Shown here: piece after piece, positions 31,716 through 42,683 of the stretch | How positions within the stretch are numbered: position 1 is the stretch's first letter | How the letters are laid out: the number at the start of each line of letters is the position of its first letter | Source of the DNA: Burkholderiales bacterium | GTDB taxonomy: Bacteria > Pseudomonadota > Gammaproteobacteria > Burkholderiales > Burkholderiaceae_C | Assembly: GCA_028868825.1 (NCBI GenBank) | Contig: JAGWTU010000016.1 | Coordinates: 1 to 64,000 of the forward strand | Reading direction: 5' to 3' | DNA: 64,000 bases | Notes under the pieces: model-generated | Told to the model about the DNA's origin: nothing | Database searches by the model: none | The model's input: only the letters and a program-made list of their open reading frames with translations | Program-made: the position numbers and the translations under genes

Positions 31716-31719
<4 letters not shown>
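31231..31719 (-). CDS. nuoE: NADH-quinone oxidoreductase subunit E
   Basis: Thioredoxin-fold subunit that holds the [2Fe-2S] cluster N1a beside the NuoF flavin. 162 residues. The four ligands are visible: Cys83 and Cys88 (CTNLPC) and Cys124 and Cys128 (CLGAC). Preceding helical region [20 protein letters not shown] and [12 protein letters not shown] are family-typical. The ATG ([12 protein letters not shown]) overlaps the last 4 bases of nuoD, and the 3' end overlaps nuoF by 8 bases. Confidence 0.98.
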
Positions 31720-32969
<1,250 letters not shown>

Positions 32970-32970
32970 G

Positions 32971-33570
32971 TCAATGCCGTCCGCCGTAGCCTTCTTCGCG
33001 CACGACGCGCGGCACGATCTCGCGCGGCTCGATCGTCACCGGCTGGTAGATCACGCGCTGCGTCTGCGGGTCGTAGCGCATCTCGACGTTGCCGGTGGTC
33101 GGAAAGTCCTTGCGCATCGGGTGGCCGATGAAGCCGTAATCGGTGAGGATGCGGCGCAGGTCGACATGGCCCTCGAAGACGATGCCGTAGAGGTCGAAGG
33201 CCTCGCGCTCGAACCAGTTGCCCGCGGTCCACAGATCGGTCACCGAGGCCACCGCCGGCAGGTCGTCGTCCGGTGCCCACACCTTGACGCGCAGACGCCA
33301 GTTCAGGCTCACCGAGAGCAGGTGCACGACGACGCAGTAGCGCGGGCCGTCGCGCGGCTCGTTGCGGTAGTCGGCGTAGTCGACGCCGCACAGGTCGATC
33401 AGCTGCTCGAACTTCAGCGCCGCATCGTCACGCAGCTTCCGGGCCGTCTCGTGATAGCGATCGGCCTTGACGGTGATCGTGATCTCGCCGCGGTCGCGCA
33501 CGAGGCCGGCGATCGCGTCGCCGAGCTGCTGCTGCAGCGCGGCCTGGAGGGTGTCGAGCTTGGCAGTCAT
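32971..33570 (-). CDS. nuoC: NADH-quinone oxidoreductase subunit C
   Basis: 30-kDa-type peripheral subunit of complex I. 199 residues from the ATG giving [15 protein letters not shown]. Seen: [12 protein letters not shown], the signature [29 protein letters not shown] (here by its key residues [12 protein letters not shown] and RILTDY) and GHPMRKDFP. It lies 5 bases after nuoB and one base before nuoD. Separate nuoC and nuoD genes are as expected for betaproteobacteria, unlike the fused gene of Escherichia. Confidence 0.98.
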   Translation of the reverse strand: MTAKLDTLQAALQQQLGDAIAGLVRDRGEITITVKADRYHETARKLRDDAALKFEQLIDLCGVDYADYRNEPRDGPRYCVVVHLLSVSLNWRLRVKVWAPDDDLPAVASVTDLWTAGNWFEREAFDLYGIVFEGHVDLRRILTDYGFIGHPMRKDFPTTGNVEMRYDPQTQRVIYQPVTIEPREIVPRVVREEGYGGRH

Positions 33571-33575
33571 CTGGT

Positions 33576-34052
33576 TCAGCGGGCGATCGTGTTCTCGCGC
33601 CGGATCTTGGCCTGCAGCTGCAGGATGCCGTAGAGCAGCGCCTCGGCCGTCGGCGGGCAGCCGGGGACGTAGATGTCGACCGGCACGATGCGGTCGCAAC
33701 CGCGCACGACCGAATAGCTGTAGTGGTAGTAGCCGCCGCCGTTGGCGCACGAACCCATGCTCAACACCCAGCGCGGCTCGGCCATCTGGTCGTAGACCTT
33801 GCGCAGCGCCGGCGCCATCTTGTTGCACAGCGTGCCGGCGACGATCATCAGATCGCTCTGGCGCGGGCTGGGACGGAACAACATGCCGAAGCGGTCGATG
33901 TCGTAGCGCGCCGCGCCGGCGTGCATCATCTCGACCGCGCAGCAGGCCAGCCCGAACGTCATCGGCCACAGCGATCCGGTCTTCGACCAGTTGATCAGCG
34001 TGTCGACCGAGGTCGTCAGGTAGCCTTCCTTGAAAACGCCTTCGATACCCAT
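33576..34052 (-). CDS. nuoB: NADH-quinone oxidoreductase subunit B
   Basis: PSST-type subunit carrying cluster N2, the last electron donor to quinone. 158 residues. The unusual tandem cysteines are present in [13 protein letters not shown], with further ligands in [10 protein letters not shown] and [32 protein letters not shown] is also conserved. It follows nuoA by 34 bases. Confidence 0.98.
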   Translation of the reverse strand: MGIEGVFKEGYLTTSVDTLINWSKTGSLWPMTFGLACCAVEMMHAGAARYDIDRFGMLFRPSPRQSDLMIVAGTLCNKMAPALRKVYDQMAEPRWVLSMGSCANGGGYYHYSYSVVRGCDRIVPVDIYVPGCPPTAEALLYGILQLQAKIRRENTIAR

Positions 34053-34086
34053 ATTGAAACTCCCGGTGCGAACCGATGCCGTCGGT

Positions 34087-34446
34087 TCACTCCCAGTCGA
34101 GCGCGCCTTTCTTCCATTCGTAGACGAAGCCCACGACGAGAATGGCGAGGAACAACATCATCGCCCAGAACCCTGACGTGCCGATGTCGCGCAGCGAAAC
34201 GGCCCAGGGGAAGAGGAACGCGATCTCGAGGTCGAACAGGATGAAGAGGATGGCGACGAGGTAGTAGCGCACGTCGAACTTCATGCGCGCGTCCTCGAAG
34301 GCCTCGAAGCCGCATTCGTAGGGGCTGTTCTTGGCCGCATCGGGGCGGTTCGGCCCGAAGACGAATCCGATGATCTGCGGCAGCACGCCGACGGCGACGC
34401 CGACGAGGATGAACAGGATCACGGGCAGGTAGCCTTGCAGTTCCAT
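34087..34446 (-). CDS. nuoA: NADH-quinone oxidoreductase subunit A
   Basis: First gene of the complex I operon; three-helix membrane subunit (ND3). 119 residues starting [20 protein letters not shown]. The conserved loop [24 protein letters not shown] is present (key residues YECGFE with the Cys that reports the active/deactive state in mitochondria), followed by [18 protein letters not shown] with the membrane Asp and Glu. GGGAG lies about 11 bases before the ATG. A strong intrinsic terminator stands only about 40 bases upstream of the ATG. Confidence 0.98.
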   Translation of the reverse strand: MELQGYLPVILFILVGVAVGVLPQIIGFVFGPNRPDAAKNSPYECGFEAFEDARMKFDVRYYLVAILFILFDLEIAFLFPWAVSLRDIGTSGFWAMMLFLAILVVGFVYEWKKGALDWE

Positions 34447-34483
34447 CGCTAGTCAGTCTCCCGTCAGCTCGTTCACGGCCATG

Positions 34484-34529
34484 AAAAAGCGCGCCGAAGG
34501 CCGCGACGAGGGTCGCAACCGGGCGCGCT
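34484..34529 (-). terminator. Intrinsic terminator between tRNA-Leu and nuoA
   Basis: On the minus strand an outer 8-bp stem AGCGCGCC/GGCGCGCT (34522-34529 with 34488-34495) encloses an inner 5-bp hairpin GCGAC/GTCGC (34512-34516 with 34503-34507) and is followed at once by five Us (34488-34484). It should stop transcripts from secG and tRNA-Leu before nuoA. Read by eye; stability was not computed. Confidence 0.7.
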
Positions 34530-34593
34530 CGGTGTTCATTGAAGCGCCTCGTTCAACAATCGGAGCGCTGGGCTCCGTCGAAGCGATCGAACC

Positions 34594-34678
34594 TGGTGCC
34601 GACGGCGAGACTCGAACTCGCACAGCTTTCGCCACTACCCCCTCAAGATAGCGTGTCTACCAATTTCACCACGTCGGC
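34594..34678 (-). tRNA. tRNA-Leu (anticodon GAG)
   Basis: 85 nt including an encoded CCA. The 7-bp acceptor stem pairs GCCGACG with CGTCGGC. The anticodon stem CTATC/GGTAG encloses loop TTGAGGG, giving anticodon GAG (34642-34644), which reads CUC/CUU leucine codons. A long variable arm (GTGGCGAAAGCTGTGC region) and the T arm GCGAG-TTCGAGT-CTCGC confirm a class II tRNA. Placement directly after secG matches the secG-leuU order known in Escherichia coli and in betaproteobacteria. Confidence 0.97.
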
Positions 34679-34794
34679 CCGACGTCTATCGATCACTTCG
34701 ATCACTGTCTTCCGACCCGCCACACATGTGTCATGGCAGGCCCGACAGCCTGTAATTCTAGCCCGAAAAATCCGGGTTTCCGCCTAGGTCGCGA

Positions 34795-35214
34795 TCACTT
34801 CGAAGGTGCCGGCACGGCGGCCGATGCGGGGGCTTGCGGCGTCGCCGCGACCGGGGCGGGAATCGCGCCGGGGATGGCTCCCGGCGTCGGCAGCGGTGCC
34901 GCCGCACTCGCCGCGGGCGCGGTGGCGGCCGGCCGGTCGAGGATGCTGGTGCCGGAGGAACTTTGCTGCGCGTGACCGCGGCTGCCGAGGTACGACAGCG
35001 CGAGCGTGCAGACGAAGAACACGGTGGCCAGCGCCGCGGTCGAGCGCGAGAGGAAGTTGGCACTGCCGCTGGCGCCGAACAGGCTGCCCGAAGCGCCGCT
35101 GCCGAACGAGGCGCCCATGTCGGCACCCTTGCCGTGCTGCAGCAGCACGAGGCCGATCATCGCCAGTGCCGACAGCAGCTGGACGGCCAGGATGAGGGTC
35201 ATCCAGATTTGCAT
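34795..35214 (-). CDS. secG: Preprotein translocase subunit SecG
   Basis: Small auxiliary subunit of the SecYEG channel. 139 residues from the ATG giving MQIWMTLILAVQLLSALAMIG. Two membrane helices (about 1-24 and 55-75) flank the conserved cytosolic loop VLLQHGKGADMGASFGSGAS, with GASGSANFLSRST. A C-terminal tail of about 60 residues is rich in Ala and Pro and is probably disordered; such tails are usual in betaproteobacterial SecG. CGGAG lies about 10 bases before the ATG. It sits between tpiA (28-base gap) and tRNA-Leu. The 34679-34794 spacer holds only a weak hairpin and a TAGAAT hexamer (34760-34755). Confidence 0.95.
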   Translation of the reverse strand: MQIWMTLILAVQLLSALAMIGLVLLQHGKGADMGASFGSGASGSLFGASGSANFLSRSTAALATVFFVCTLALSYLGSRGHAQQSSSGTSILDRPAATAPAASAAAPLPTPGAIPGAIPAPVAATPQAPASAAVPAPSK

Positions 35215-35242
35215 GATGAGAAAACTCCGGGTTCGGTTCGTG

Positions 35243-35983
<741 letters not shown>

Positions 35984-36003
35984 TTTCTTCGCCCCTTTGC
36001 GGT

Positions 36004-36993
36004 TCAGACCCAGCTCAGCACGATCTTGCCGACATGGGTGCTCGATTCCATCAGCGCATGCGCTGCCGCCGCCTGCGGCGCCGGGTAGACCTGGTGGATC
36101 ACCGGCCGCACGCGCCCGGATTCGAGCAGCGGCCAGGCCTGCGCCTTCAATTGCCGCGCCAGCGCGGTCTTGTATTCGACGCTGCGCGGGCGCAGCGTCG
36201 AGCCGGTGATCGCGACGCGCTTGCGCAGCACGAGGCCGACATCGATCTGCGCTGCGACGCCGCCCTGCACGGCGATGATCGCGATGCGGCCGTCCTCGGC
36301 GACGCAGTCGATCTCGCGCCCGAGATACGGGCCGGCGACCATGTCGAGGACGACATCGGCGCCGCGCCCGCCGGTCAGCCGCTTGACCTCGGCGGCGAAT
36401 TCCTGCGTCTTGTAATTGATCGCGTGGTCGGCGCCGAGCGCGACGCAGGCGGCGCATTTCTCGTCGCTGCCCGCGGTGACGATGACGCGCGAGCCGAGCG
36501 CCTTCGCGAGCTGGATCGCGGTGACGCCGATGCCGCTGCTGCCGCCCTGCACGAGCAGCGTCTCGCCGGCGCGCAGTTTCGCGATCTCGAACACGTTCTG
36601 CCAGACGGTGAAATACGTCTCGGGCAGGCTCGCCGCCTCGACCATCGACAGCCCCGCCGGCACCGGCAGGCATTGGCCGGCCGGCGCGACGCAGTACTCG
36701 GCGTAGCCGCCGCCGGCGACGAGCGCGCAGCAGGCGTCGCCGATGGCCAGGCCGGCCGCCGCGAGGTCGGCCGGCGCACCGGCGGCGACCGTGCCCGCGA
36801 TCTCCAGCCCGGGCAGGTCGGAGACGCCGGGCGGCATCGGGTACAGGCCCTTGCGCTGCAGCACGTCGGGGCGGTTGACGCCCGAGGCCTGGACCGCGAT
36901 CAGCAGTTCACCCGTCTTGGGCTCGGGCGTCGGCCGTTCGCACGGCCGCAGCACCTCGGGCCCGCCCGGGGCGCTGATCTCGATCGCACGCAT
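36004..36993 (-). CDS. NAD(P)H-quinone oxidoreductase, zinc-free MDR family (PIG3/QOR-like)
   Basis: Medium-chain dehydrogenase/reductase without the zinc ligands; reduces quinones or similar electrophiles with NAD(P)H. About 329 residues. Seen: [46 protein letters not shown] and the Rossmann motif [21 protein letters not shown]. The C-terminal [18 protein letters not shown] is typical of the PIG3 branch. The ATG at MRAIEIS is preferred by similarity; a GTG four codons upstream overlaps the pnp stop (GTGA) and would couple the genes. No clear Shine-Dalgarno precedes either start. Confidence 0.92.
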   Translation of the reverse strand: MRAIEISAPGGPEVLRPCERPTPEPKTGELLIAVQASGVNRPDVLQRKGLYPMPPGVSDLPGLEIAGTVAAGAPADLAAAGLAIGDACCALVAGGGYAEYCVAPAGQCLPVPAGLSMVEAASLPETYFTVWQNVFEIAKLRAGETLLVQGGSSGIGVTAIQLAKALGSRVIVTAGSDEKCAACVALGADHAINYKTQEFAAEVKRLTGGRGADVVLDMVAGPYLGREIDCVAEDGRIAIIAVQGGVAAQIDVGLVLRKRVAITGSTLRPRSVEYKTALARQLKAQAWPLLESGRVRPVIHQVYPAPQAAAAHALMESSTHVGKIVLSWV

Positions 36994-37001
36994 CGCCGGA
37001 C

Positions 37002-39296
37002 TCACTCGTCGTGCTTGGGCGCCGGGGCGTCCTCGACGACGGCGGGCGCGACGGCGGGCGGCGGTGCACCATCGCCGTCGATCGGCGCGTCACGGCGCGG
37101 ACGGTCGTCGCGGTCACCGCGATCGCGGCGCGGGCCGCGGTCATCGCGGTCGCGGCGCGGACGCTCGCTGCGCTCGCGCGGCGCCTCCTCGGGCATGCCC
37201 TCGGGACGCTCGAGCAGCGCCTTCATGCTGAGCTTGATGCGGCCCTTCTCGTCGGTCTCGAGGACCTTGACCTTGACGACCTGGCCTTCCTTGAGGAAGT
37301 CCTCGACCTTCTCGACGCGCTGGTGCGCGATCTGGCTGATGTGCAGCAGACCGTCCTTGCCGGGCAGGATGTTGATGAGCGCGCCGAAGTCGAGGATCTT
37401 CGTCACCGGGCCTTCGTAGACCTTGCCGATCTCGGCCTCGGCCGTGATCTCGGTGATGCGCTGCTTGGCATGCTCGGCCTTGTCGGCGTCGGTGCTGGCG
37501 ATCGTGATCGTGCCGTCCTCGCCGATGTCGATCGTGCAGCCCGTCTCCTCGGTCAGCGCGCGGATCGTCGCCCCGCCCTTGCCGATGACGTCGCGGATCT
37601 TCTCCGGGTTGATCTTCATCGTGTACAGGCGCGGCGCAAATACGCTGACCTCGGTCTTCGCGCCGCCGACGGCCTCGACCATCTTGGCCAGGATGTGCAG
37701 GCGCGCTTCCTTGGCCTGCGCCAGGGCGACCTGCATGATCTCCTTCGTGATGCCCTGGATCTTGATGTCCATCTGCAGCGCGGTGATGCCGCCGGTGGTG
37801 CCGGCGACCTTGAAGTCCATGTCGCCGAGGTGATCCTCGTCACCGAGGATGTCGGTCAGCACGGCGAAGCGGTTGCCTTCCTTGATCAGGCCCATCGCGA
37901 TGCCGGCCACATGGGCCTTCAGCGGCACGCCGGCGTCGAGCAGGCTCAAGCAGCCGCCGCAGACGCTGGCCATCGACGACGAACCGTTCGACTCGGTGAT
38001 CTCCGAGACGACGCGCAGCGTGTAGGGGAAGTCTTCCTTCTTCGGCAGCACGGCGATCAGCGCGCGCTTGGCGAGGCGGCCGTGGCCGATCTCGCGCCGC
38101 TTCGGGCTGCCCACGCGACCCGTCTCGCCGGTGGCGAACGGGGGCATGTTGTAGTGGAGCATGAAGCGGTCTTCGAAGTCGCCGGCCAGCGCGTCGATGC
38201 GCTGCGCGTCGCGTTCGGTACCCAGCGTCGCGGCGACCAGCGCCTGCGTCTCGCCGCGCGTGAACAGCGCCGAACCGTGGGTGCGCGGCAGCACGCCGCT
38301 GCGGATCTCGATCGCGCGCACGGTGCGTGTGTCGCGGCCGTCGATGCGCGGCTCGCCGGCGAGGATCTGGCCGCGCACGAGGCGGGCCTCGATCTCGAAC
38401 AGCAGGCCTTCGACCTCGACCTTGTCGAATTCGATGTTCTCGGCCTTCAGCGCGGCGAGGACGTTGTTCGTGACGTCGCGGCAGGCCTGCGTGCGGGCCT
38501 GCTTGCTGCGGATCTGGTAGGCCGCGCGCAGCGGGCCTTCGGCGAGTTCGGTGACCTTGGCGATGAACGGCTCGTTCTTCGCCGGCGCCTGCCACTTCCA
38601 TTCGGCCTTGCCGGCTTCGCGCACGAGTTCGTTGATCGCGGCGATCGCGACCTTGCCCTGGTCGTGGCCGAAGACGACGGCGCCGAGCATGACTTCCTCG
38701 CTCAGCTGGTCGGCCTCGGACTCGACCATCAGCACGGCGGATTCGGTGCCGGCGACGACGAGTTCGAGCCGGCTGTCGGCGAGCTGGGTCTTGCCCGGGT
38801 TCAGGACATATTCGCCGTTGACGTAGCCGACGCGGGCGGCGCCGATCGGGCCGTTGAACGGGATGCCGCTGATCGCCAGCGCGGCGCTGGTGCCGATCAT
38901 CGCGGCGATGTCGGCCTGCACCTCGGGGTTCAGGCTCAGCACGTGGACGACGACCTGGACTTCGTTGAAGAAGCCTTCGGGAAACAGCGGGCGGATCGGG
39001 CGGTCGATGAGGCGGCTGGTCAGCGTCTCGAGCTCGCTCGGGCGGCCTTCGCGCTTGAAGAAGCTGCCCGGGATCTTGCCCGCGGCGTAGGTCTTCTCGA
39101 TGTAGTCGACGGTCAGCGGGAAGAAGTCCTGGCCCGCCTTGGCCTCGGTCTTGGCGACGACAGTGGCGAGCACCACGGTGTCCTCGATGCTGACCATGAC
39201 GGCGCCGGTCGACTGGCGCGCGACCTCACCGGTCTCCAGCGTGACCTGATGCGAACCCCATTGGAAGGTCTTCGTGACTTTGTTGAACATGCTCAT
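37002..39296 (-). CDS. pnp: Polyribonucleotide nucleotidyltransferase (PNPase)
   Basis: Phosphorolytic 3'-5' exoribonuclease and degradosome component. 764 residues from [20 protein letters not shown] stands about 8 bases upstream of this ATG. Two RNase PH domains (about 10-220 and 310-540; [15 protein letters not shown] and [14 protein letters not shown]), a KH domain ([20 protein letters not shown]) and an S1 domain ([34 protein letters not shown]) are visible. After S1, about 65 extra residues form an Arg/Asp repeat-rich tail ([20 protein letters not shown]) ending acidic and Pro-rich. It follows rpsO, the classic rpsO-pnp arrangement in which PNPase is autoregulated. Confidence 0.97.
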   Translation of the reverse strand: MSMFNKVTKTFQWGSHQVTLETGEVARQSTGAVMVSIEDTVVLATVVAKTEAKAGQDFFPLTVDYIEKTYAAGKIPGSFFKREGRPSELETLTSRLIDRPIRPLFPEGFFNEVQVVVHVLSLNPEVQADIAAMIGTSAALAISGIPFNGPIGAARVGYVNGEYVLNPGKTQLADSRLELVVAGTESAVLMVESEADQLSEEVMLGAVVFGHDQGKVAIAAINELVREAGKAEWKWQAPAKNEPFIAKVTELAEGPLRAAYQIRSKQARTQACRDVTNNVLAALKAENIEFDKVEVEGLLFEIEARLVRGQILAGEPRIDGRDTRTVRAIEIRSGVLPRTHGSALFTRGETQALVAATLGTERDAQRIDALAGDFEDRFMLHYNMPPFATGETGRVGSPKRREIGHGRLAKRALIAVLPKKEDFPYTLRVVSEITESNGSSSMASVCGGCLSLLDAGVPLKAHVAGIAMGLIKEGNRFAVLTDILGDEDHLGDMDFKVAGTTGGITALQMDIKIQGITKEIMQVALAQAKEARLHILAKMVEAVGGAKTEVSVFAPRLYTMKINPEKIRDVIGKGGATIRALTEETGCTIDIGEDGTITIASTDADKAEHAKQRITEITAEAEIGKVYEGPVTKILDFGALINILPGKDGLLHISQIAHQRVEKVEDFLKEGQVVKVKVLETDEKGRIKLSMKALLERPEGMPEEAPRERSERPRRDRDDRGPRRDRGDRDDRPRRDAPIDGDGAPPPAVAPAVVEDAPAPKHDE

Positions 39297-39405
39297 GCGA
39301 TGTCTCCTTGGCTTGAGGGCAGCGCAATGCCATTCCAATGCAGCCCGCTGGAGCGGTGGCGGCGGTGGAATGACACAGCAATGCGGCCCGGTTGAGGGGG
39401 AAGTT

Positions 39406-39430
39406 CGCGGCGCCGGTGACCGGCGCCGCG
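39406..39430 (-). terminator. Perfect 12-bp stem between rpsO and pnp
   Basis: Perfect inverted repeat with arms 39406-39417 and 39419-39430 around a single G, lying 7 bases after the rpsO stop. It is very GC-rich and is not followed by a U-tract, so it is more likely an RNase III or processing/stability element than a simple terminator. In Escherichia coli the same interval carries the rpsO terminator and the RNase III site that controls pnp. Confidence 0.55.
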
Positions 39431-39437
39431 CATGGAC

Positions 39438-39707
39438 TTACTTGCGCAGACCGAGCTTGGCGATCAGCGCCGTGTAGCGGTCGGCGTCCTTGTCCTTGAG
39501 GTAGGACAGCAGGCGCTTGCGCTGGTTCACCATCTTCAGCAGGCCGCGGCGGCCGTGATGGTCCTTCAGGTGCAGCTTGAAGTGCGGCGTCAGCTCGTTG
39601 ATGCGCGTGGTGAGCAGCGCGACTTGCACTTCGGGGCTGCCGGTATCGGCGGGTCCGCGGGCATGGGTCTTGACGACTTCGGCCGTGGTGGCGGTGGTGA
39701 GCGGCAT
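39438..39707 (-). CDS. rpsO: 30S ribosomal protein S15
   Basis: 89 residues, exactly the family length. Conserved [42 protein letters not shown] and [13 protein letters not shown]15 nucleates the central domain of 16S rRNA and often represses its own mRNA. The ATG giving [12 protein letters not shown] fits the family; an in-frame ATG four codons earlier (METEMPL) has no Shine-Dalgarno. The upstream leader contains two mutually exclusive hairpins over the initiation region. pnp follows after 141 bases. Confidence 0.97.
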   Translation of the reverse strand: MPLTTATTAEVVKTHARGPADTGSPEVQVALLTTRINELTPHFKLHLKDHHGRRGLLKMVNQRKRLLSYLKDKDADRYTALIAKLGLRK

Positions 39708-39772
39708 CTCTGTTTCCATCTTGTGTGGAAACCGCTGGCCCGGCGCAAGCGGGCGCTGGGCTGCAGGTTTCC
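39708..39772 (-). promoter_or_regulatory. rpsO leader with alternative hairpins (candidate autoregulatory element)
   Basis: Minus-strand leader. Segment 1 GGAAACC (39772-39766) can pair with segment 2 GGTTTCC (39733-39727). Segment 2, shifted by one base, GTTTCCA (39732-39726), can instead pair with segment 3 TGGAAAC (39718-39712), which contains the GGA that would serve as Shine-Dalgarno. The two pairings exclude each other, so segment 1 could free the ribosome site. Confidence 0.5.
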
Positions 39773-39848
39773 GGGTTGACTTGCGAACGCCAGTGAAACC
39801 GACCGGCGCCGTGCTGAATCCCATCCCCGGCTGAGGACGGAATTGCGG

Positions 39849-39854
39849 ATTATA
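39849..39854 (-). promoter_or_regulatory. Candidate rpsO -10 element
   Basis: A perfect TATAAT on the minus strand, overlapping the stop codon of the upstream aminotransferase gene. No good -35 is seen 16-18 bases upstream. It would place the rpsO start near 39842 with a leader of about 135 nt. Confidence 0.45.
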
Positions 39855-40998
39855 GCGGCAGTGCGGCGCGCAGCCGCTCGACCCCGGCGTCCAGGCGCGC
39901 CGGGTCGCGCGAGGCGTAGCACCAGCGCAGCCAGCCCTCGCCCTCGGGGCCGAAGGCGGCGCCCGGCGCCAGACCGAGGCCGCGCTCGGTGACGAGGCGC
40001 TTGGCGTAGGCCAGCGAATCGGTCTCGCCGGCGACGCGGAAGAAGGCGTAGAGCCCGCCCGGCGGCGGCGCGACCTCGACGCCCGGCAACGCGCGCAGCC
40101 CGGCGACGAGGCGGTCGCGGCAGCCGCGCAGCCGCGCGACGAGTTCGGGGACGAAGGTGTCGGCCAGCGCCAGCGCCTGCAGCGCGCCGCGCTGCACGAA
40201 CACCGGCGCGCAGCTGCTGTTGAATTCGAGCAGCTTGCCGGCGGCGTCGAGACGCCCGCGCGGCAGCACCAGCCAGCCCAGCCGCCAGCCCGTCATCAGG
40301 AAGCTCTTGCTGAAGCTGTGGACGACTACGAGACGGTCGTCGGGACTGGCGATGTCGAGGAAGCTCGGCGCGGCGGCGCCGGCGCCGAAATGGATGCGCT
40401 CGTAGACCTCGTCGGCGACGATCCAGGTGCCGGTGAGCCGGCAATGGTCGAGCAGGCGCTGCTGCTCGGCGCGCGTCAGCGTCCAGCCGGTCGGGTTGTT
40501 GGGCGCATTGACGAGCAGCATGCGCGTGCGCGGCGTGATCGCGGCGAGTAGCTCGTCGAGGTCGAGCCGCCAGACCCCGGCTTCGGCGCGCAAGGCGACG
40601 CGGCGCACGCTGGCGCCGAGGATCGCCGGCTGCGCCGTCAGGTTCGGCCACAGCGGCACGACGGCGACGACCTCGTCGCCGGCGTCGAGCAGCAGTTGCA
40701 TCGTCACCATCAGCGCGCTCACGCCCGACGAGGTGACGGCGATGCGGTCGACGTCGATGGCGCCGTGCAGGCCGCTCGCGTAAGCGGCGATCGCGGCGCG
40801 CAGTTCGGGCAGGCCGAGGTTGTGCGTGTAGAAGGTCTCGCCTTGCAGCAGCGAGTCGGCGCCGGCCTGGCGGATCGGCAGCGGCGTGACCTCGTCGCTC
40901 TCGCCGAACCAGAAGGCGAGCACATCGTCGCGGCCGATTCCGGCATTGGCGACTTCACGGATCTTGGAACCGGCCAGGGCTTCGACGAGGGGTCGCAT
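39850..40998 (-). CDS. Class I/II PLP aminotransferase
   Basis: 382 residues from [18 protein letters not shown]. Fold-type I markers: the N-terminal [45 protein letters not shown], and the Schiff-base lysine in [18 protein letters not shown] ([12 protein letters not shown]), with the C-terminal Arg of [16 protein letters not shown] in place of the usual RxSF. It is annotated in relatives as an aspartate/tyrosine/aromatic or arginine-pyruvate aminotransferase; the amino-acid donor cannot be decided. It is divergent from hsp20 across 156 bases. Its 3' end overlaps the rpsO -10. Confidence 0.88.
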   Translation of the reverse strand: MRPLVEALAGSKIREVANAGIGRDDVLAFWFGESDEVTPLPIRQAGADSLLQGETFYTHNLGLPELRAAIAAYASGLHGAIDVDRIAVTSSGVSALMVTMQLLLDAGDEVVAVVPLWPNLTAQPAILGASVRRVALRAEAGVWRLDLDELLAAITPRTRMLLVNAPNNPTGWTLTRAEQQRLLDHCRLTGTWIVADEVYERIHFGAGAAAPSFLDIASPDDRLVVVHSFSKSFLMTGWRLGWLVLPRGRLDAAGKLLEFNSSCAPVFVQRGALQALALADTFVPELVARLRGCRDRLVAGLRALPGVEVAPPPGGLYAFFRVAGETDSLAYAKRLVTERGLGLAPGAAFGPEGEGWLRWCYASRDPARLDAGVERLRAALPL

Positions 40999-41059
40999 CG
41001 GGTCTCGCTGCGGCGCCCGGAGCCGACCTCGTCGAGGCTGATCCAGATCAAGCGCGCGA

Positions 41060-41087
41060 CTTGAAATGCGCGGCGCCGCTTCTATGT
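41060..41087 (+). promoter_or_regulatory. Sigma-32-like heat-shock promoter of hsp20
   Basis: CTTGAAA (41060-41066) is a perfect match to the core sigma-32 -35 element. After 14 bases TCTATGT (41081-41087) partly matches the -10 CCCATNT. It lies about 70 bases upstream of the small heat-shock gene, which agrees with heat induction. Inferred by eye. Confidence 0.6.
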
Positions 41088-41154
41088 TGAGTGCATGAGG
41101 GCCGTCGGTGATGCCACCGGCGGCGATTGAGAACCCGATTGTAAGGAGCCCACC

Positions 41155-41586
41155 ATGTTTCTCGTTCCCGTGACCCGCGACAACCGCCAACTCTCGCGCC
41201 TGTTCGACGACACCTTCGAACGCTTCTTCGGCCCCGTCACGCCGACCACCGAGGACGGTCGTCGCAGCCCGGCGCTGGACCTCGCCGAATCGGACCGCGC
41301 CTACACCGTGAAGCTGGAGATGCCCGGCGTCGCCAAGGAAGACGTCAAGGTCTCGATCGACGGTCGCGCCGTCACCGTGCAGGCGCAGAGCCAGCGCAGC
41401 GAAGAGAAGAAGGAAGGCGACCGCGTCGTCTACCGCGAGCGCTCGCAATCGAGCTATGCGCGCACCTTCACGCTGCCGCTGGAGGTCGACCAGGCCGAGG
41501 CCGGCGCCAAGCTCGAGCATGGCGTGCTGACGCTGACGCTGCCCAAGCGCGGCGCGCGCGCCGCGGCGCAGCTGACGGTCTCCTGA
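41155..41586 (+). CDS. Small heat-shock protein, Hsp20/alpha-crystallin family
   Basis: ATP-independent holdase chaperone. 143 residues: a short N-terminal arm with RLFDDTFERFFGP, the alpha-crystallin beta-sandwich (YTVKLEMPGVAKEDVKVSIDG to LEHGVLTLTLPKR, containing the family GVLTLTLPK motif) and a short C-terminal extension without a clear I-x-I. A strong AAGGAG (41143-41148) precedes the ATG. A sigma-32-like promoter is upstream. The 5' leader contains a 10-bp hairpin (41101-41124). It converges on tsaD with 3 bases between stops. Confidence 0.95.
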   Translation: MFLVPVTRDNRQLSRLFDDTFERFFGPVTPTTEDGRRSPALDLAESDRAYTVKLEMPGVAKEDVKVSIDGRAVTVQAQSQRSEEKKEGDRVVYRERSQSSYARTFTLPLEVDQAEAGAKLEHGVLTLTLPKRGARAAAQLTVS

Positions 41587-41589
41587 TCG

Positions 41590-42642
41590 TCAGACCGGCT
41601 CGCTGGCCGACGACAGCTCGGCCAGCGGCCAGCGCGGCTTGACGTCGAAGGCGCCGTCGCGCTGCGCCTCGGCAATGCCCTGCCCCATGCGCAGCGCGGC
41701 GGCGATCGCGATCATCGCGCCGTTGTCGGTGCAGAGTTCGAGCGGCGGGTAATGCACCGTCGCGCCGAGCTTCGCGGCGGCGGCGTCGAGCCGCTCGCGC
41801 AGCAGCCGGTTCGCGCCGACGCCGCCGGCGACGACGAGGCGGCGCGTGCCGCTGGCCTTCAGCGCCTTGATCGATTTCGCGACCAGCACGTCGACGATGG
41901 CGGCCTGGGTCGACGCCGCGAGGTCGGCACGCGCCTGCTCGCAGACATTCGTGCCGAGCTTGCGCACCTGCGTCATCACCGCCGTCTTCAGCCCGGCAAA
42001 GGAAAAGTCGAGATTCGGCTGGTGCAACAGCGGGCGCGGCAGCGCGTAGGCCTCGGGGTCGCCGAAGCCGGCCAGCCGCGCCAGCGCCGGTCCGCCCGGG
42101 TAGCCCAGGCCGAGCAGCTTCGCGCTCTTGTCGAAGGCCTCGCCGGCGGCGTCGTCGATCGTCTCGCCGAGCAGCCGGTAGTCGCCCACCGCGCGCACGT
42201 CCATCAACTGCGTATGCCCGCCCGAGACGAGCAGCGCGACGAAGGGGAACTGCGGCGGATCGGCACCGAGAAAGGGCGAGAGCAAGTGGCCTTCGAGATG
42301 GTGCACGCCGAGCGCCGGTTTGCCCAGCGCCGCGGCGAGCGCGACCGCTACGCCGGCGCCGACGAGCAGCGCACCGGCGAGTCCGGGTCCGCGCGTGTAG
42401 GCGACGAGGTCGAGCTGCGCGAGTTCGATGCCGGCTTGCGCGAGCACCTGGCGTGTCAGCGGCAGCACGCGCCGGATATGGTCGCGCGACGCGAGTTCGG
42501 GGACGACGCCGCCATAGTCGGCGTGCATCGCGGCCTGGCTGTGCAGCGCCTCGGCGAGCAGGCGCGGCAACGCGCCGTCGCGGCTCTCGACGAGCGCCAC
42601 GCCGGTCTCGTCGCAGGAGGATTCGAAGCCGAGGATGATCAC
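41590..42642 (-). CDS. tsaD: tRNA N6-adenosine threonylcarbamoyltransferase
   Basis: Transfers the threonylcarbamoyl group to A37 of ANN-decoding tRNAs, with TsaB and TsaE. 350 residues, starting with GTG (Val-Ile-Ile-Leu-Gly-Phe-Glu); the ASKHA-fold N-terminus [17 protein letters not shown] confirms this start. Iron-site histidines are in [10 protein letters not shown], and the nucleotide loop is in [28 protein letters not shown] and [15 protein letters not shown] complete the domain. An in-frame extension upstream is not conserved. Its neighbours differ from the common tsaD-rpsU order; rpsU is 16 kb away here. Confidence 0.97.
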   Translation of the reverse strand: MIILGFESSCDETGVALVESRDGALPRLLAEALHSQAAMHADYGGVVPELASRDHIRRVLPLTRQVLAQAGIELAQLDLVAYTRGPGLAGALLVGAGVAVALAAALGKPALGVHHLEGHLLSPFLGADPPQFPFVALLVSGGHTQLMDVRAVGDYRLLGETIDDAAGEAFDKSAKLLGLGYPGGPALARLAGFGDPEAYALPRPLLHQPNLDFSFAGLKTAVMTQVRKLGTNVCEQARADLAASTQAAIVDVLVAKSIKALKASGTRRLVVAGGVGANRLLRERLDAAAAKLGATVHYPPLELCTDNGAMIAIAAALRMGQGIAEAQRDGAFDVKPRWPLAELSSASEPV

Positions 42643-42683
42643 GGGCGGCCAGTGTATGCGCGGCCGGGCATGGCGCTTGCGTA

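Noticed and set aside
41101..41148. RNA thermometer in the hsp20 leader
   Set aside because: The hairpin does not include the AAGGAG site and there is no ROSE-type anti-Shine-Dalgarno, so thermosensing is not supported.
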